The notes: generated from the letters alone by a model not told the origin. 64,000 nucleotides of DNA from Viscum album (GCA_963277665.1 OY728160.1:45120605-45184604); one strand, 5' to 3'; positions 37,874 to 51,130 are shown, counted from the first letter of the stretch. Program-made: numbers and translations.

Positions 37874-37890
37874 TCCTTCCCCCATTTTGG
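37874..37890 (-). promoter_or_regulatory. Polypurine tract of G2
   Basis: On the minus strand AAATGGGGGAAGGA sits directly before the LTR start TGTAACG. Confidence 0.75.
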
Positions 37891-38806
37891 GAATTGCATC
37901 CTCTCAATTTTAAAATTGGGCTCGAAAACATCATTGAAAGTCCCACATCAGAACAAGAGTCGGTAAAACAATCACTTTAAAAGAAATAAAGAGAAGTACA
38001 GAGGTCACCCGAGTTAACCCATACTAGGATTCCATGTAGAAAAACATGGATATGGAAGAAAAAGCAAAGGTTCATGTTCTGATAGAGAGTGATAGAAACC
38101 TTGTTTAGGAGAAAGTTAACCACAAGAAAATCACAAACTTGTGGTGGGTTAAACAGTATTCGATTCCCCAGAAGGAAAATTTAACGGACAACATTTTTTT
38201 AAGTTACTTTTCATTGAGGAATTTATTTTTGAGCTTAACTAAAACATAAGAAAACATACTTACTTGTCATGTTGACTTTCAACTTTCACTAAATTTCTTA
38301 CACGAACTCATATTTTCTCCAAAAGATGAGTATTTAGGATGACTTGTTTACATTAAGAGAGCTATAATAAACTTCTAGATAATCACCTAATACACAATAG
38401 AGAACTGTATAATTCCCATGTCTTTAGACCATAACCAAAACTAAAACAAAAAAGGTTAGTATGAGATCAGATAATACCCAAAAAGGATAATCCTTTATAA
38501 AAAGAAAATATATTCTTAATCTCCAAAATTTGTCCAACAATACCCAAAGTCCAATGAAGACCAAAAGTAAACCAAACTAAGATTGAAACCCAAATATTTG
38601 AAGGATTTAATCACATAGTCTTCTAAGTTAAATCGTAACATTTATCTCTAAACAACATCAGTTGCACTTAAAGTCTCGTATTGAAAAGTAATTAACCTAA
38701 TCACATATCCTCCATGATAGGTTAATAATTTCCATAAATAACCCAAAATCAACTTCCTCTTAATTCATAAAATCATATAACTAAAAATAATTAGTCAAAC
38801 TCACCA
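37891..38806. other. G2 3' non-coding core
   Basis: AT-rich DNA between the SINE-like segment and the polypurine tract. No pol motif found on either strand. Confidence 0.5.
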
Positions 38807-38927
38807 GGGACTTCATGTAGTCCAGTGGTAGGTGACAAATACCAGTCGCACTTTGGTTGGGGGTTCGATTCCCGTAGTTTTGTCCGACGTGACGGGTTGT
38901 CACACGGTCTGCGTGTTGTCCTTTTTT
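38807..38927 (+). repeat. tRNA-derived SINE-like segment in G2
   Basis: The head GGGACTTCATG is followed by the A box TAGTCCAGTGG (38818-38828) and perfect B box GGTTCGATTCC (38862-38872). The segment ends in GTCC and six T, a typical Pol III stop. It is better preserved than the G1 copy and, like it, is antisense to its host element between gag and the 3' LTR. This suggests one insertion in a common ancestor. Confidence 0.7.
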
Positions 38928-39392
38928 CCAAACTTTATAAATCTAAAATCATTCCCCAAAAAGAGGTAAAATCATCAAAAATAACCATAACATAATTTAA
39001 CCTCAAACTTATCTCATGCCTTTAACTTTCCATCATAACATATAGTAACCCATAATTACCTCAAAATAAGGATCATATAAACCCAAATGGTTTTTTATAA
39101 CTATGTCCACAAAAGAACAAATAACTATTCCTTGAATAAAATTTTCATATATCAAACATCACAGTTACACATACTATAAAAAGACTTTTAATGTAATCCC
39201 CATCATCAAAAGAGACTTAATATTCTTAAGAATTTCACCATAACTCTTGAAGCCCTTATATGTTGACTTCTTACTCATTCAACATTCTTCATGATCCATT
39301 AAACATTCCTTTCCAACTTATTCTGAAATACTTCTATCCTACAAACAAAATCATGAATCGTAACCTAAGATTCCAAAATTGGAAAACAAATG

Positions 39393-39977
39393 TTAAGAAA
39401 TAATCCATACCTTTGATTGGTCATTGTCAGTTTCTTCATCCTCAATCAGAATGGCATTAGGTATTGGTAAACGAATATTTGTACGATCTTGGTGATCCCA
39501 TTCCTGAAACTTCTTCATAGGACCTGTGTTTGCATAATGAAAATGCACACCACATTTAAAATATTCAATTGATCCCTCAGAATGAACTTCTTTCCCTTTC
39601 CTCGAGTCAACTGCACGCTTCTTTTTTCCATGGTAGGTTCTTTCTTTATGACCTTCATTTCCATATCTATAGAATATTTCTGTCCCTTTGAAACATTTTC
39701 CTAGGTGTTTCTTTCCACATCTTTGACACATAGGTTTTTGAACACACTTACCTTTATTATTATTACCTATAGTTCCGTAGGGATTTGTTTCTTGCATATA
39801 TGATGCCTTATTGAAATCACCAAGGTTTAGGTGGTCAATCAAGACTCGAGATAGTTGGTTGAGGATAAACACAAGAGTTCTCATTGCAGCTCCCATATCA
39901 TTCAGTTGCTCGCTCAGAAAACTGTCACAGTTTCCTTCACATCCACTGTTACTTTGGTGCCTTCTAGATCTAGCCAT
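39393..39977 (-). pseudogene. gag: G2 gag, in-frame deletion of the capsid domain (194 aa)
   Basis: An open frame related to G1 gag. Residues 1-52 match its N-terminus (MARSRRHQSNSGCEGNC, then EQLNDMGAAMRTLV). The whole capsid domain, roughly 200 residues in G1, is absent. The frame then passes straight to the zinc-knuckle region: CQRCGKKHLGKC is kept; the second knuckle keeps only its His (IFYRYGNEGHKERTYH), with all three Cys replaced by Phe, Tyr and Tyr; the third, FKCGVHFHYANTG, lacks its last Cys. Without a capsid it cannot build particles. It is either a decayed remnant or, less likely, a short RNA-binding protein. A TTTTAG acceptor-like site lies just before the ATG, as in G1. Confidence 0.75.
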
Positions 39978-40163
39978 TTACTAAAACCAAAAAGGTTAGT
40001 GTGAGTAGATCAAAAAATACATCATGTACTAATGAGGAAGATAAACACTAAGATATACTTACTCATTCAATTTATCTAAAACCAGGACTCATTCTGAAAT
40101 CCTAACCATAATGGTAATGTCATTTATGCTTAGAGAATACCCTAACCTCTAAAGTTATCTAAA

Positions 40164-40179
40164 CCGACCTTTGATACCA
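40164..40179 (-). promoter_or_regulatory. Primer-binding site of G2
   Basis: On the minus strand TGGTATCAAAGGTCGG, two bases after the 5' LTR end; tRNA-Met type. Confidence 0.8.
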
Positions 40180-42383
40180 ATTATAAGGCCCCGTCCTTAA
40201 ACCTTACTTAATCAGTAATTAAATGAATAACTCACATATAGGATCTTTTTTTGTTTAGATTTATAGAGAATTAGGTCATAACTATTACATCTCAAAAGAT
40301 TACATAGTAGAAACTTCTACTATGTTTCAATAAAATAAAAAACACTTAAAAAAGAAACATGTCTAGTTCCATCTTTTAGATAGAATGTATTTCCTTGATC
40401 CCATCCTTGACCCTATTCATCGTTAAGTGCTGTGGAAAACATTTCAAAAACTTGGGATGAGCATAAAAAATCCTAGTAAAGGATACATAGGGAAGGAAAA
40501 CTGTTAGTTTTTCAAAAACAACAAGTAAATAATGAGTACTTTACCAAAGTAATACTTTTCACCTTTATGAAGTAGTAAAAACTCTTCACTGAATAAAAGA
40601 CCATTACTTACCCTTTTGAAACCAAAATATTACCATAAAACCCGTATAAAGATCACATAACATATAAAGGTAACTTGGGACATAAACATACTTAAATGGA
40701 ATAACCATACGGTCGACTTCCATAGATACTTAATGGAATATCCATACGGCCGACATCCATACCCAATACATTGGAGGTTATAACATAACCACCCGTCCTG
40801 GTATTCACGACACCACCCATAATATGGTTTATCACGTAACCACCTGTCAAATGTCCAAGTACCATTATAAAATCATAAAAATTGTAAAGGAAAGAAAATA
40901 GTTCCACATTTCAATCACAATATATCACTTCAATATATTGACATAAAACAAACTCCATTATAAAAAACCATTTTCAATAACAAAATACATAAAAGAGTAT
41001 ATGGTATTTATTTCATTATAAAAATATAATGGCTTGTTGAGGAAGCCAAAGATCAAATAATACTCACGGTGGTGGAAAGGTCATTTTCACCGCGTACGTT
41101 AAAAAGAATCATACTTTTTGACGTTTCGTAAAATGCTTTGTATAGAAAAGATTCATTTTGAATAAAAGTATAAATCAAAGGGGTTTATAAACCGTATAAA
41201 AGAAATCGTTGTATTGGAACAAACATATGCCTTAATGAAAGGAGATCGAGACGAAGTCCCTTACAAAGACGGTATCCTTGGATTAAGGATAAATCAATTA
41301 CATAATTATGTGTGACAGACGAATACACCAAATATAAGTGGATATTAAGTGTAAAACAATCAGAGGTTATTCACACATATTAATAGAACGACATATTCAA
41401 GGAGTACAAGTATATCCCAAATAATCAAAATTGGGTTAAGAAGTTCCCTTGCAAAAATTTGACATCCTAACGGCGTCATTTCAAAATTCATTAAATGAGT
41501 TGATAACAGATAAAAAAGGGTATCTCAGCACTTGGACATAACATTTATAGAAATAAGTACATATAATAACATATCCAATCATAATAATATTAAAAGACCT
41601 AAAAAAGATGTCTTTTAAAATGAGGAGGGTGAAAGGTTCCCTTACCGAATTGGGTAACTTTCGAAAGGTACACCCCATAAAAGAAGGACTATACAACATT
41701 GATGTAAATACCCATAAAAGAAATTATATTACACTAAGAGAAGAATAATGGGCAGTACATAACACACTAAAAGTAAAATGGTGGAAAATGTAGCATAAAT
41801 CTCACTAGAATAAAAGTGAGATGAAAAATCCCTTACGAAAACTCGGCAGCCTAACGACGCCACTTAAAACTTCCAAAAATGGATTTATGAGATCAAAAAG
41901 GGTCTCTCATAAAATGAACAAAAAAAAATACACTATGATGAATTTAAAATAACATCCCCAAACATAATAATGATGAGATTATAAGAAATTACATAAAAGA
42001 GAGTACTTAAAAAGAACAAGAGAGGTTGGATCCATTACCTCATGTCCGACGTGACTCGATTGCTCTTTAATCTCCTGAATAATAAACTAGTGTTAATTTA
42101 TAATTTCTTAATAACCTTTTTCAAGTTTATTATTCCTTTTCATATAACTTATTTCCATGTTAAAAACGTTATGTAATTATTTAATTTAATAAAGATCATT
42201 TTGTCAATATTTGGTACTTAAGTGAAAAAAATGGACTTCTTACAATTACATGTTGTTTAGGTGGTCAAAGGATCATTATATCCAGAAAGATATTCATTAT
42301 TTGGATATCATATATACCATATATATCCAGCATATACATGTATTTATAATTGTACATAACATTTAGAGGTAAGAAATGAAATG

Positions 42384-42426
42384 CACCGTTCATAGAGACC
42401 GTAAGCCGTACGTACGCATGAACGCT
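42384..42426 (-). promoter_or_regulatory. Constant-loop hairpin in the G2 5' LTR
   Basis: On the minus strand the arms AGCGTTCATG and TATGAACGGTGC enclose a loop starting CGTACGTACGG. This corresponds to hairpin 3 of G1 by stem sequence and by distance from the donor-like site (about 540 versus 556 bases). The copy in the other LTR (35525-35482) has lost several pairs. Confidence 0.65.
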
Positions 42427-43136
42427 ACTTTCATTTATATTTCGTATTTAATGGGGTGAAATCGTAATTATATAAGGTTATATTATAATTAAATATAACT
42501 TCATATATAATAACATTAACTCCATCCTTTATACGTACCACATATGGTATTAACGAACCAAATCACTTTGAGGGGGCGGTAGTCCACACTTCCTAAAATG
42601 AAGATATTGCGTTTACCCATAATGGAAACCATAAAGTTATGCCATAAATGAAAAATACAGAAGCTTATGGAAAACATAGACATATTATATATCATATATA
42701 AATATATTGACATATTAATGGCCACCTTTTAAGGTGTTAAAAGAATATTGAACAATCATCGTTTCGTGAGGCAGAAATTCACCATCCGCAGAAACAGTAT
42801 GTTCTTTAACTATTAGACGTAGGTTTGTGTAAGTGTATCTCGAATTCTTCTTATAAAAACATCCTAGTATATGGAATATACTGGTGTTGTTACAAAAGAA
42901 ATGAATAAAAATAGTTTTGGGGGTTGGAGAAGCAAAATAAAACAAAAGAGCACAAGTGAAGACGTTACCTTAAAATCGGGTAACTCCCTTTGGTTTGAAC
43001 CAAAAGGGTTTCTTGAAGAGCTTCCTGCCTATGGTAAGGATTCTAGGATGAGGCGAGGGATGCGGAGAGACAAAATGATCAGAGATTGGCCGAGCCAAAG
43101 GCTTCAGAGGTGTGGGTATGGAGGTAGAGGTGGGGG

Positions 43137-43145
43137 CCTTTTATA
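43137..43145 (-). promoter_or_regulatory. TATA box of the G2 5' LTR
   Basis: TATAAAAGG on the minus strand with C/T-rich flanks, as in G1; the copy in the 3' LTR is at 36245-36237. Confidence 0.65.
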
Positions 43146-44780
43146 AGAGGAGAGGAGGGGCACTCTTGGAATGGTATAAAATGTTACTTAATTTTCAAAT
43201 GAGTTCCGGATTTTAAAGGTCCCACATTGATGTATTTCAAGGATAAGGTGATTATAGTTCGAAATACACAAATCCAATAGGTTTTTGACATGTTTAGGTC
43301 TTATATTTTACATTATCCTTTCATTTTATTTAAATCGTTGAATATTGAAGTAATCGCTGCATCATCATGATGTCATAAATAATTTAATTTATATAATGTA
43401 TAAATATTATAAAAAAAATACTATGATGTAGGAAATCTTTTTAGATTTCCAATTACTATTTATAGTCAAATATATGACTTGTATAACCCCATGTAAATAT
43501 TTTTTTTAGTAAAATAATACATGTTTGTGTCATTTTTACTTATACTTTAAATAAAAGGCATTAATGTCATTATCTTACCCAAGTGGCTCCATGGGGTCCC
43601 AAAAATCGACCCATGGGTTTTCTTGGCTGGCCACGACTCATCCAATAGGGTTAGGACAAGTTTCATGATATTTTCATTTTATTATAATATCATTTTTACC
43701 TTAAATCACACTAATTACCTTTAATCGCGATTAATAAAACTTATAAGTTACTTTTCATCAAAATTTATTTTCATCCCATTGAACCACATTTTACTTAATA
43801 ATGAAAATAAATTATATTGTATTTTGGAAATTCAAATCACAGAAGTGGTAAAGTTCCATTTAAATGAAAAATCAGTTTTTATAACTACCACTTTGTGGTT
43901 TTACTATTCATCAAAAAATAAGATTTTTCAGAATAATACCAAAAATTCACCCTAAGATATATTTGATATTCCGAATTGAAAAATGATGTATTTTTTTACC
44001 AAATTCATAACATAGAAGTTTCATTAATTAATATTTTAATTAAATTCTGCTGTCAAATCAAATAGCGTGTTTTTTAAAAATAATATCTATCAAAAGATTG
44101 ACACTCATTCATGTCCAATCTTAAAGTGATATTAATTCCGATGACCACCATTTGATTAAATGGTAAAAATATATTTTAATTTCACTTTAATAACAATTAA
44201 AAAGATAATCTACTCATATAAATAAAATATATTAAAAAGTGGTTTTGATTTAAAATACAACATTTTTCACTATTCATTAAAAAATGAACTTTATCGGACA
44301 AATACCAAAAATTTACACAAAGTAAATATTGATGTCCCGATTCTAAAGAAGAATTTTATTTTGTAAAATATAACACATAAAATTGTCAAAAAGTGGATTT
44401 AAAAGAGGTTCGCCCACAAAAGGCGGTTAATCGACCTTTTAAAGAATATTAGAATGTTTATGCTTAAAATTGGATTCATTCACATTTTTAATCCTCTAAC
44501 ATTTATTGTAAAGAGTAAAAATATTTTACAAACATATATAATAATTTTTTAATTAGTTTTGTTCATTCCTGTCACTACAACAGCTAGGTGTTAACTACCA
44601 TTTAAAATAAAATTATTTATTATTAGAGTGCAACGTAAGATTTCAAAGGAACTCATTGTTGCGTATTGGGTAAGCCATCGAGAATAGTGTTCCCTTTAAA
44701 TTAATATTAACATTTTATTCACAAATAGGGATAAATATAAAAATGTCATATTCTTTATTTACCTGGGGTGTTACATGTAC

Positions 44781-45228
44781 GATTGATATGGAACAAGTGT
44801 TTTGATAAAAATAATAAAATCATGCATGAGATAATACTAAAACATGAGTACGATTAATATTACATAGTGTAATGTATTGATATGATGAAAAGTGAGTATG
44901 TTGAAAAAAGTGGGTATGATGAACATAGTCAGTACGGTGGACAAATCTAGTATGATTAAAAGAGTCAGTATGATAGACAAAGTCAGTACGATTGACAAAT
45001 TCAGTACGATTGGCAGAGTCAATACGAAGACATAGTCAGTATAATAAATAGAGTCAGTACGATTGACAGAGTCAGTATGATAGACACAGTCAATATGATA
45101 GATGAAGTTAGTATGTTTGAAAGAGAACCATAATCAATGTAAATCCATTATTTTAGTAGAGTATAAAAATATTTGTTATCTCCAAAACAATAGACATAAA
45201 ATTAAAAAATAATAATTTTGACTTAACA
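44781..45228 (-). repeat. 5' LTR of Sirevirus S, piece 4 (outer end)
   Basis: Aligns with about 736-1181 of the window and ends in TTAACA, the minus-strand LTR start TGTTAAGTC. It carries the 18-bp minisatellite. The next bases, AGGTT, are probably one copy of the Sirevirus TSD; the other lies off the left edge. Confidence 0.85.
44924..45117. repeat. 18-bp minisatellite in the Sirevirus LTR (copy 2)
   Basis: About 11 degenerate units like those at 877-1073, with partly different variant order and small indels (for example a shortened unit near 45028). Confidence 0.88.
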
Positions 45229-47761
45229 AGGTTTAGTGTATGCGAAAAACAATTACCATACATAATATTTACAATATAAAAAAAATAATTTATTTAATTC
45301 AATCTTCTCTAACTTCTAATTGGTTCTTATGTACTATTCATTACATGTAGTCGCGTAAGGATATACATCAAAAAGGGGTGATCTAAAAGCCCATTAGGAA
45401 TGAAAAGAACATGAAACAATATAAAAAGTGGTTGGAATATTCATAAAATCACCATCATAATCATTAGAGTGAGAATTATATAATTGATTATAATGTGTAA
45501 ATTCATAAAAATGAAACATCATGTCTTAGTGGTCTACTACCATAAATTGATTTAACATTATCATGAATTCCACATAGATAATATATCAATCTTGGTCATA
45601 AATAACCAATGTAAAATAATTTGTTTCATTTCACAAATAATACATTCTTAACCTTTAGGTTCTAAAATTAAATAGGGAATAACATTCTTGATACAAGAAC
45701 CATCATCATTGAGTTAGAAGTAAATGGTGTGTTTTTGAAAGAAAAGTAATTTTGGAAAACATTATGTTTCACTCAAAATCAATTAGAAAACATTTATATC
45801 CTAGAGAAGGTAATATAATGGGAAATAAATTATTTTTAATGAACAAACATATTGAAAATGGAGTGAAAGACAGAAATCGTGAAGAAAGAAAGTTGGGTTT
45901 GATAATTCACTTTACCTTGTGTCCGAACGCTTTTTTCACTTTAATGTCCTATATAATGAAATTATATTAATTAATTAACAATTTCAGAACCATTTATTTT
46001 TTAATATGCTTCATTATGGTTTCATTAAATTCTTTTATGGGCCTTTGGACAGGTTATAGAGTTCAAAATCATTCTTCGGGGGTGTACTTTTTCTTGGATT
46101 TCATGAAAAGTTCACCTGTACACAAGAATAAATGTTTTTGTAAAACATGGATAAAAATAAAAAATTGATATTACATATTATTAATTCTATTAAAAGAGTT
46201 TAAATGATCTTATAATTATGTTTTTTATTTACCCTGGGGATTAATGATTAGATATAATTTAATGATGATCATTTTAGTTTAATTTGGGAGGGTTTTGGAT
46301 CACTGCGAACATGTTTTGTTTCAACATTTAGTATTATGTATAAACGTTTTTTCCATAAAATAAAGGGATTAAAACATACATATTGAAATAAATTTTCAAC
46401 CATTCATTGATTTTATTGACTTAATTTATGGTGTTTATGGAAAATGAATTTCCATCACCCATAATGATGGTAAATTGACACATCACATATAATGATTTCA
46501 TTTTAAAAAATGATTGATAGAGAGAGAAGATTTTGATGAAAAATATCCCATTAAAATGATATTATAATAATATATCAATCATACCAAAGTTATCATGAAA
46601 TTTTTATAATATAATTAGAGTATAATAGTAAAAGATAATGAAATAGGAATGGAAATTGAATGAAAAGATGGAGAGAAATTACCTCATTAATTCTACTATT
46701 AAGGTCCTCCTCAAAGAACCTATGCTTGGTATTTTGATGATACCATGGGTGGATATAGGAAAATTTAATAGAAAAATTTGGATATTTATTGATTCTTGAT
46801 TTGTGTGAAGAAATGTGATTGTGATGGTGGGTATTTAGAGTAGAGGGGAGGTGTGATGGCTATATATTTAATTCATTTCTTTATTAATTTCACTCAAGGA
46901 AAAAATAGTGAACATTAAATAACTAAATATAGTAACTAGGTAATATTAGTTTGAAAAAATGTCAATTTACATCCACCATGACTCAATAATGATGCAAAAA
47001 TTCAATTATTTAGTATACTTTTTTAATTATTGAATTTCATTATTCCCCAAAAATTAAAATATTTCGGAAAAATATAAATAAATAAACCTAAATATTTTTT
47101 AATGTGTATAACTCAAAAATGAACTCCATTTTATGAAAATAATTTTCTATATATGTGGAATTTAATTTATAATTAAAATCATAATTTCTATGAAAAATAA
47201 AAATATTAATAATTAAACTAGTTAACATATTAAAAAAATTAATTATGGTCTCATAAAATTGTCATATAATAATAATGAATAAAAATAGCAGTATATAAAA
47301 TAAATTTTCATTCAAAATATTTAATTAATAATTAAATATTTATTTATATAAAAATACCAACACCATAATAAAATTATATCATATAGTTACTTTTAGAATG
47401 GATCCAATTTATTTATTATATCATTGGTAAGGTTCCTATTAACTTAGCCAATTTACTATTTACAATGATCATATAAATATTCATATGGGTAGGATTACTA
47501 CTCAAAAGGGTATGTTACTGTTCACCAAAAATTATTCTTGTCCTATTTAACTCAAAACAACTTACAAATCGCAACCATGTATGTTACATTTTCAAAATTC
47601 AAATCACAGAAGTGGGAAAATCTAATTTAATGTCCTGTAGATTTTAGTAGTTCATTTATTCATGATGTGGAATTATGTTTCCTAATTTCATTTCATGTTA
47701 TTATACTATATGACATAATTATAAAAATGTAATTCCATTGTAAAAACTTTGGGTCATCACA
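45229..47761 (-). repeat. 3' LTR of T1, split by the Sirevirus
   Basis: Aligns with 52598-55320, starting AGGTTTAG in both. It ends at 47761 as TGTGATGACCC on the minus strand; the other copy has TGTAACGACCC. No genes are seen inside. Confidence 0.85.
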
Positions 47762-47777
47762 TTCTCCCCCCCACCCT
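47762..47777 (-). promoter_or_regulatory. Polypurine tract of T1
   Basis: On the minus strand a GGGTGGGGGGGAGAA-like run precedes the LTR directly. Confidence 0.8.
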
Positions 47778-47799
47778 TTTGAAATTTCTTCCTCGAAAT

Positions 47800-49100
47800 T
47801 AATTCTACAAAAATTGGTGATTGTACCTCTCCTTCATCACATACTTTGGTTCTCTTGATTAATTTTCATAAATATGGATCATACATAGAACAATGGCAAG
47901 GTGGGTTGTGTTGTTGCATAGAATCTTATCTCTCTGGTCCAAAATTTTACTGGATGCTCCTCATAAGAGAGATCATCTTCCAGCTGTACCACCTCTAAGT
48001 TCAGAACATTGAGGGATCCAGTATGTACTTCCTCAGGGGTTTTACATGAAAAAGATCATCAACTTGATCCATATCTGATGGAAGCGATATGAGATAGGCC
48101 ACATCTTTTATTCTTTCAAGGATCTCAATGGGGCCAATGTACCTTGGGCATAGCTTCCCATTCATTCCAAACTGCCTGACTATATTCCATGGTGAGATGT
48201 GAAAGAATAAATTATCTCTAAAATTGAACTCATAGTCCATTTAATGGTTGTTAGCATATCTCTTCTGCTAACTCTAAGAAAATTTTATATGTTCCTAGAT
48301 GACTTGAACCTTCTTAGTTATTTTTTTGCAAGATAATGTCCAAGTATCTTTCTTTCTCCAACTTCATCCCAACAAGTTGGAGTTCTAAATTTCCTTAAAT
48401 ACAGATATTTTTATGGAGCCATATGAATACTTGATTAGAATCTATTGTTTAATGAGAACTAAAAAATGAGAGATTCTAATCCAATCCACCATTTAATCTC
48501 AGTGACCAGGCTCTTAGAATATCTTCGAGCATCTGAATAGTCATTTCAGATTGGCCATCGTATTGGGTGTGATAGGCCATGTTGAAATTCAATTCTTCAC
48601 TCAATGTATGTATTAGAATCCTCTATAATTTAGCTGTGATCCAGGGATCACAATCAGAGACAATCAAGGCTAGAACCCCTTGATGTCTCACCACATCCTC
48701 CACATATATCTTTTCATGTTTTTCGTGTGAGAGATCATCCCGAATAGAGATAAAGTTGTCAGTCATTGTGAGTCAGTCAACAAAAACCCATATCACATTA
48801 TTTCCTTTGGATGTCTTTAGGATACCCATGGAAAAGTCAACAATGACATTCTCCCAATTATACATGGGTATAGAAAAGGGTTGAATCAATCCTTTGGACT
48901 TCTGTTTCTTAACATTATCTTTCTGACATATCAAACACCTTGAGATATATTCCGAAATCTCCTTCTTCCTGTTATCCCACCATAATTGTTCATAGATATC
49001 GTGTTGGTTCATGGTGATACTAGTATGGATAGATAATGGTGATCTACATTCATTATCAAATAGATCCATATTTATCTCAAGTTTCTAATGAACACAAAGA
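47800..49100 (-). pseudogene. T1 integrase with decayed chromodomain
   Basis: Inserts element DNA into the genome in working relatives. The zinc-binding part at about 49030-48900 reads WWDNRKKEISEYISRC and CQKDNVKKQKSKG, then the core starts (WENVIVDFSMGI, VIWVFVD). The C-terminal part at 48240-48001 has SPWNIVRQFG, GKLCPRYIGPIEILERI and LFHVKPLRKYILDPS, the standard Gypsy integrase tail. Beyond it, 48000-47800 keeps LEDDLSYEEHPVKF and a weak chromodomain trace. Stops separate these blocks. Confidence 0.88.
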
Positions 49101-50870
49101 TTCCTTCCAAACTGAATCACACTATCTTCATTGACATGGAACTCTTGCAGCTTCCCTTCCTTTAATACATTCAACATCTTATATAACTCTGGATCATCCC
49201 TTTGTGACTCCAAAATCCCCTCTTAGATAGATGGTTGTGAAATCATTTGGGTAAAATATTATGTATTTCATGCCCTTATTATTTCCAAATCCGTCCTTTT
49301 TATATCCATGAAGAGAGGGTTTTCTCATTCCACAAAATAGATAAAAAACCATTGTATTTTGGGTTAGAGAATTAGATACCTTTTTAGCCTTTCTAGGATG
49401 ATAGGGAATAATATAATCATAGTCCTTTATTAGCACTAACATCTCTTTTGATACATGTTTAGATCCTATTTTCAGAATATACAATTTAGGCTCTTGTGAT
49501 TGGTATATATGTCACACTTATCACAATTTAGTTAGTGCCTCCATATTTTTAAGGAAATGTAATAGATTCTATGTCTATATCATGTGTCTAGTAGTTCATC
49601 TATTGGACCTTCATCTTCTATGAGTAATAGGCTATCACATTATCATTTTCCATGAGTACAAAACCCATTCCTTTCAAGGAAGCATCCCTATAAATTAGAA
49701 AAACGTTCTCCACTTTTTAGTAATGTGAGTATAGGTGACGTGATCATACTTCTCTATCGCTCCTCGAAGCCTTCCTCACATTGTTCAATCCTGACATACT
49801 TTACCCCTTTCCATTATAACATATTTATCATGCTTGACAATCATGGAAAATTTCTCACAAAATGACAATAGTACCCTACTAAACCATGAAAACTACGGAT
49901 ATCTGTGACACTACAGGGTCTAGTCCATTCCTCAATTTCATTTTATTATGAAGGGTCCATAGAAATTTTGTCAATTCTGGCCACATGTCTGAAGGACGTG
50001 ACTTTCTTCATCCAAAATTCTCACTTACAGAACTTCATGTACAACTTCTTCGTTCTCATTTTCATCAACCCAATTCTTAGATGTTCTTTATGTTCCTCTT
50101 TGATCTTCTAATAGTTTAGAATATCATCGATAAACACAACCAAAAATTTGTTGAGGTAATCCCTAAAGACTATATTCAAGAAATCCATGAAATTAGTAGG
50201 GGAATTAGTATGTATGGAGGAAAAAACCAAAAACTCATAGTGCCCATAACTTGTACGAAGGGTAGTCTTCTAAATATTTTCCTTCTTCACCTTTACCTAA
50301 TTATATCTTGAATGAACATCCAACTTTTAGAAGTAGTGTGCTCCTTGTAGCTGATCGAACAAGTCTTAAATTATTTGAAGAGGATACTTGTTCTTTATGG
50401 TGGTCTTTTTGAGTTCCCGATGATCGATACACAGCCACATTGATCCATTATTCTTATTCCGAAAGAACACTACTGCAACCCAAGGTGATGCACTAGGGCA
50501 TATGAACCCTTTGTCCAAATTCTTCTAAAGCTACTTCTTTAACTACTCCAGTTTGATAGGCGTTTTCTGATAAGGGAACATTTAGATATGAGTATCTCTT
50601 AGTATGATTCCTATTGATAAAAATGACTCCTGATATGGAGGATGTTCAGGTAACTCTTCAAAAAATAAATCATTGTATTCCCTCATAATGGGAAGTTCCA
50701 TTAGGTGGGTAACTTCCATTGAATCAAACATTCGATCGAGGCTTGGCTCTTCATTTGGGAATCAACGCCCACACCATTGAAGGATTTTTCAAAGGATATT
50801 GATGATATTCCTTCCATTTTCAGATGATCATAGGATGGTTTAGAATATAGAAAAGACATTTCTATTTCCT
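49101..50870 (-). pseudogene. T1 reverse transcriptase and RNase H
   Basis: Reading leftward, RT shows YGHYEFLV, then [16 protein letters not shown] and the intact polymerase motif FIDD within 50134-50120. The palm and connection regions follow with several frameshifts. The end of RNase H is at about 49430-49370 (LIKDYDYIIPYHPRKAKKVSNSL), where working copies read HPGKANVVADALS. The segment is fragmented, and no long open frame remains. Confidence 0.85.
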
Positions 50871-51130
50871 AGAAGTTGATATGTTATCTATATAATGAGA
50901 TCCAATTCATTCACATTATAGAATTTAATTCCACCAAGGAATTTACCAAGAGATTCATTGTTGGAATATTCCCACATATGCTAATAGGATTAGAGTCCAA
51001 TGTTTGGGTTGAAATGATTTTACCACTTTCTTTTATTACATATATCTTTACTTCATGGTTTTGGTGCTTTGATTCAACAGTTCAACAAAATTTATTAAAT
51101 ATAAAAGAATGTGTAGAACCAAAATAAATA
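50871..51130 (-). pseudogene. T1 protease remnant
   Basis: The block HSFIFNKFC at about 51115-51090 corresponds to the region just after the catalytic DTG of Gypsy proteases. NSIM followed by MNWIS near 50900 matches the later ILGMDWL block. The catalytic triad itself is not preserved. Confidence 0.6.

Larger units (their letters stand above)
33289..44775 (-). mobile_element. G2: gag-only LTR retrotransposon with giant LTRs (TR-GAG type)
   Basis: 11,487 bp on the minus strand with TSD TGTAC (33284-33288 and 44776-44780). The LTRs are 4585 and 4594 bp around a core of only about 2.3 kb. It is related to G1: gag, SINE-like segment, TATA context and one hairpin are shared. The LTR starts TGTAACACCCC but ends CTTATA, so the 3' dinucleotide is TA rather than the usual CA, in both LTRs. 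No pol is present. Confidence 0.9.
40182..44775 (-). repeat. 5' LTR of G2 (4594 bp)
   Basis: Direct repeat of 33289-37873. The element's RNA would start in this copy. It contains the TATA box (43145-43137), splice-donor-like GTAACG (GT at 42968-42967) and hairpin (42426-42384). Confidence 0.9.

Noticed and set aside
38807..38927. Possible real tRNA gene
   Set aside because: A and B boxes are present, but no closed cloverleaf with a seven-base acceptor stem can be drawn.
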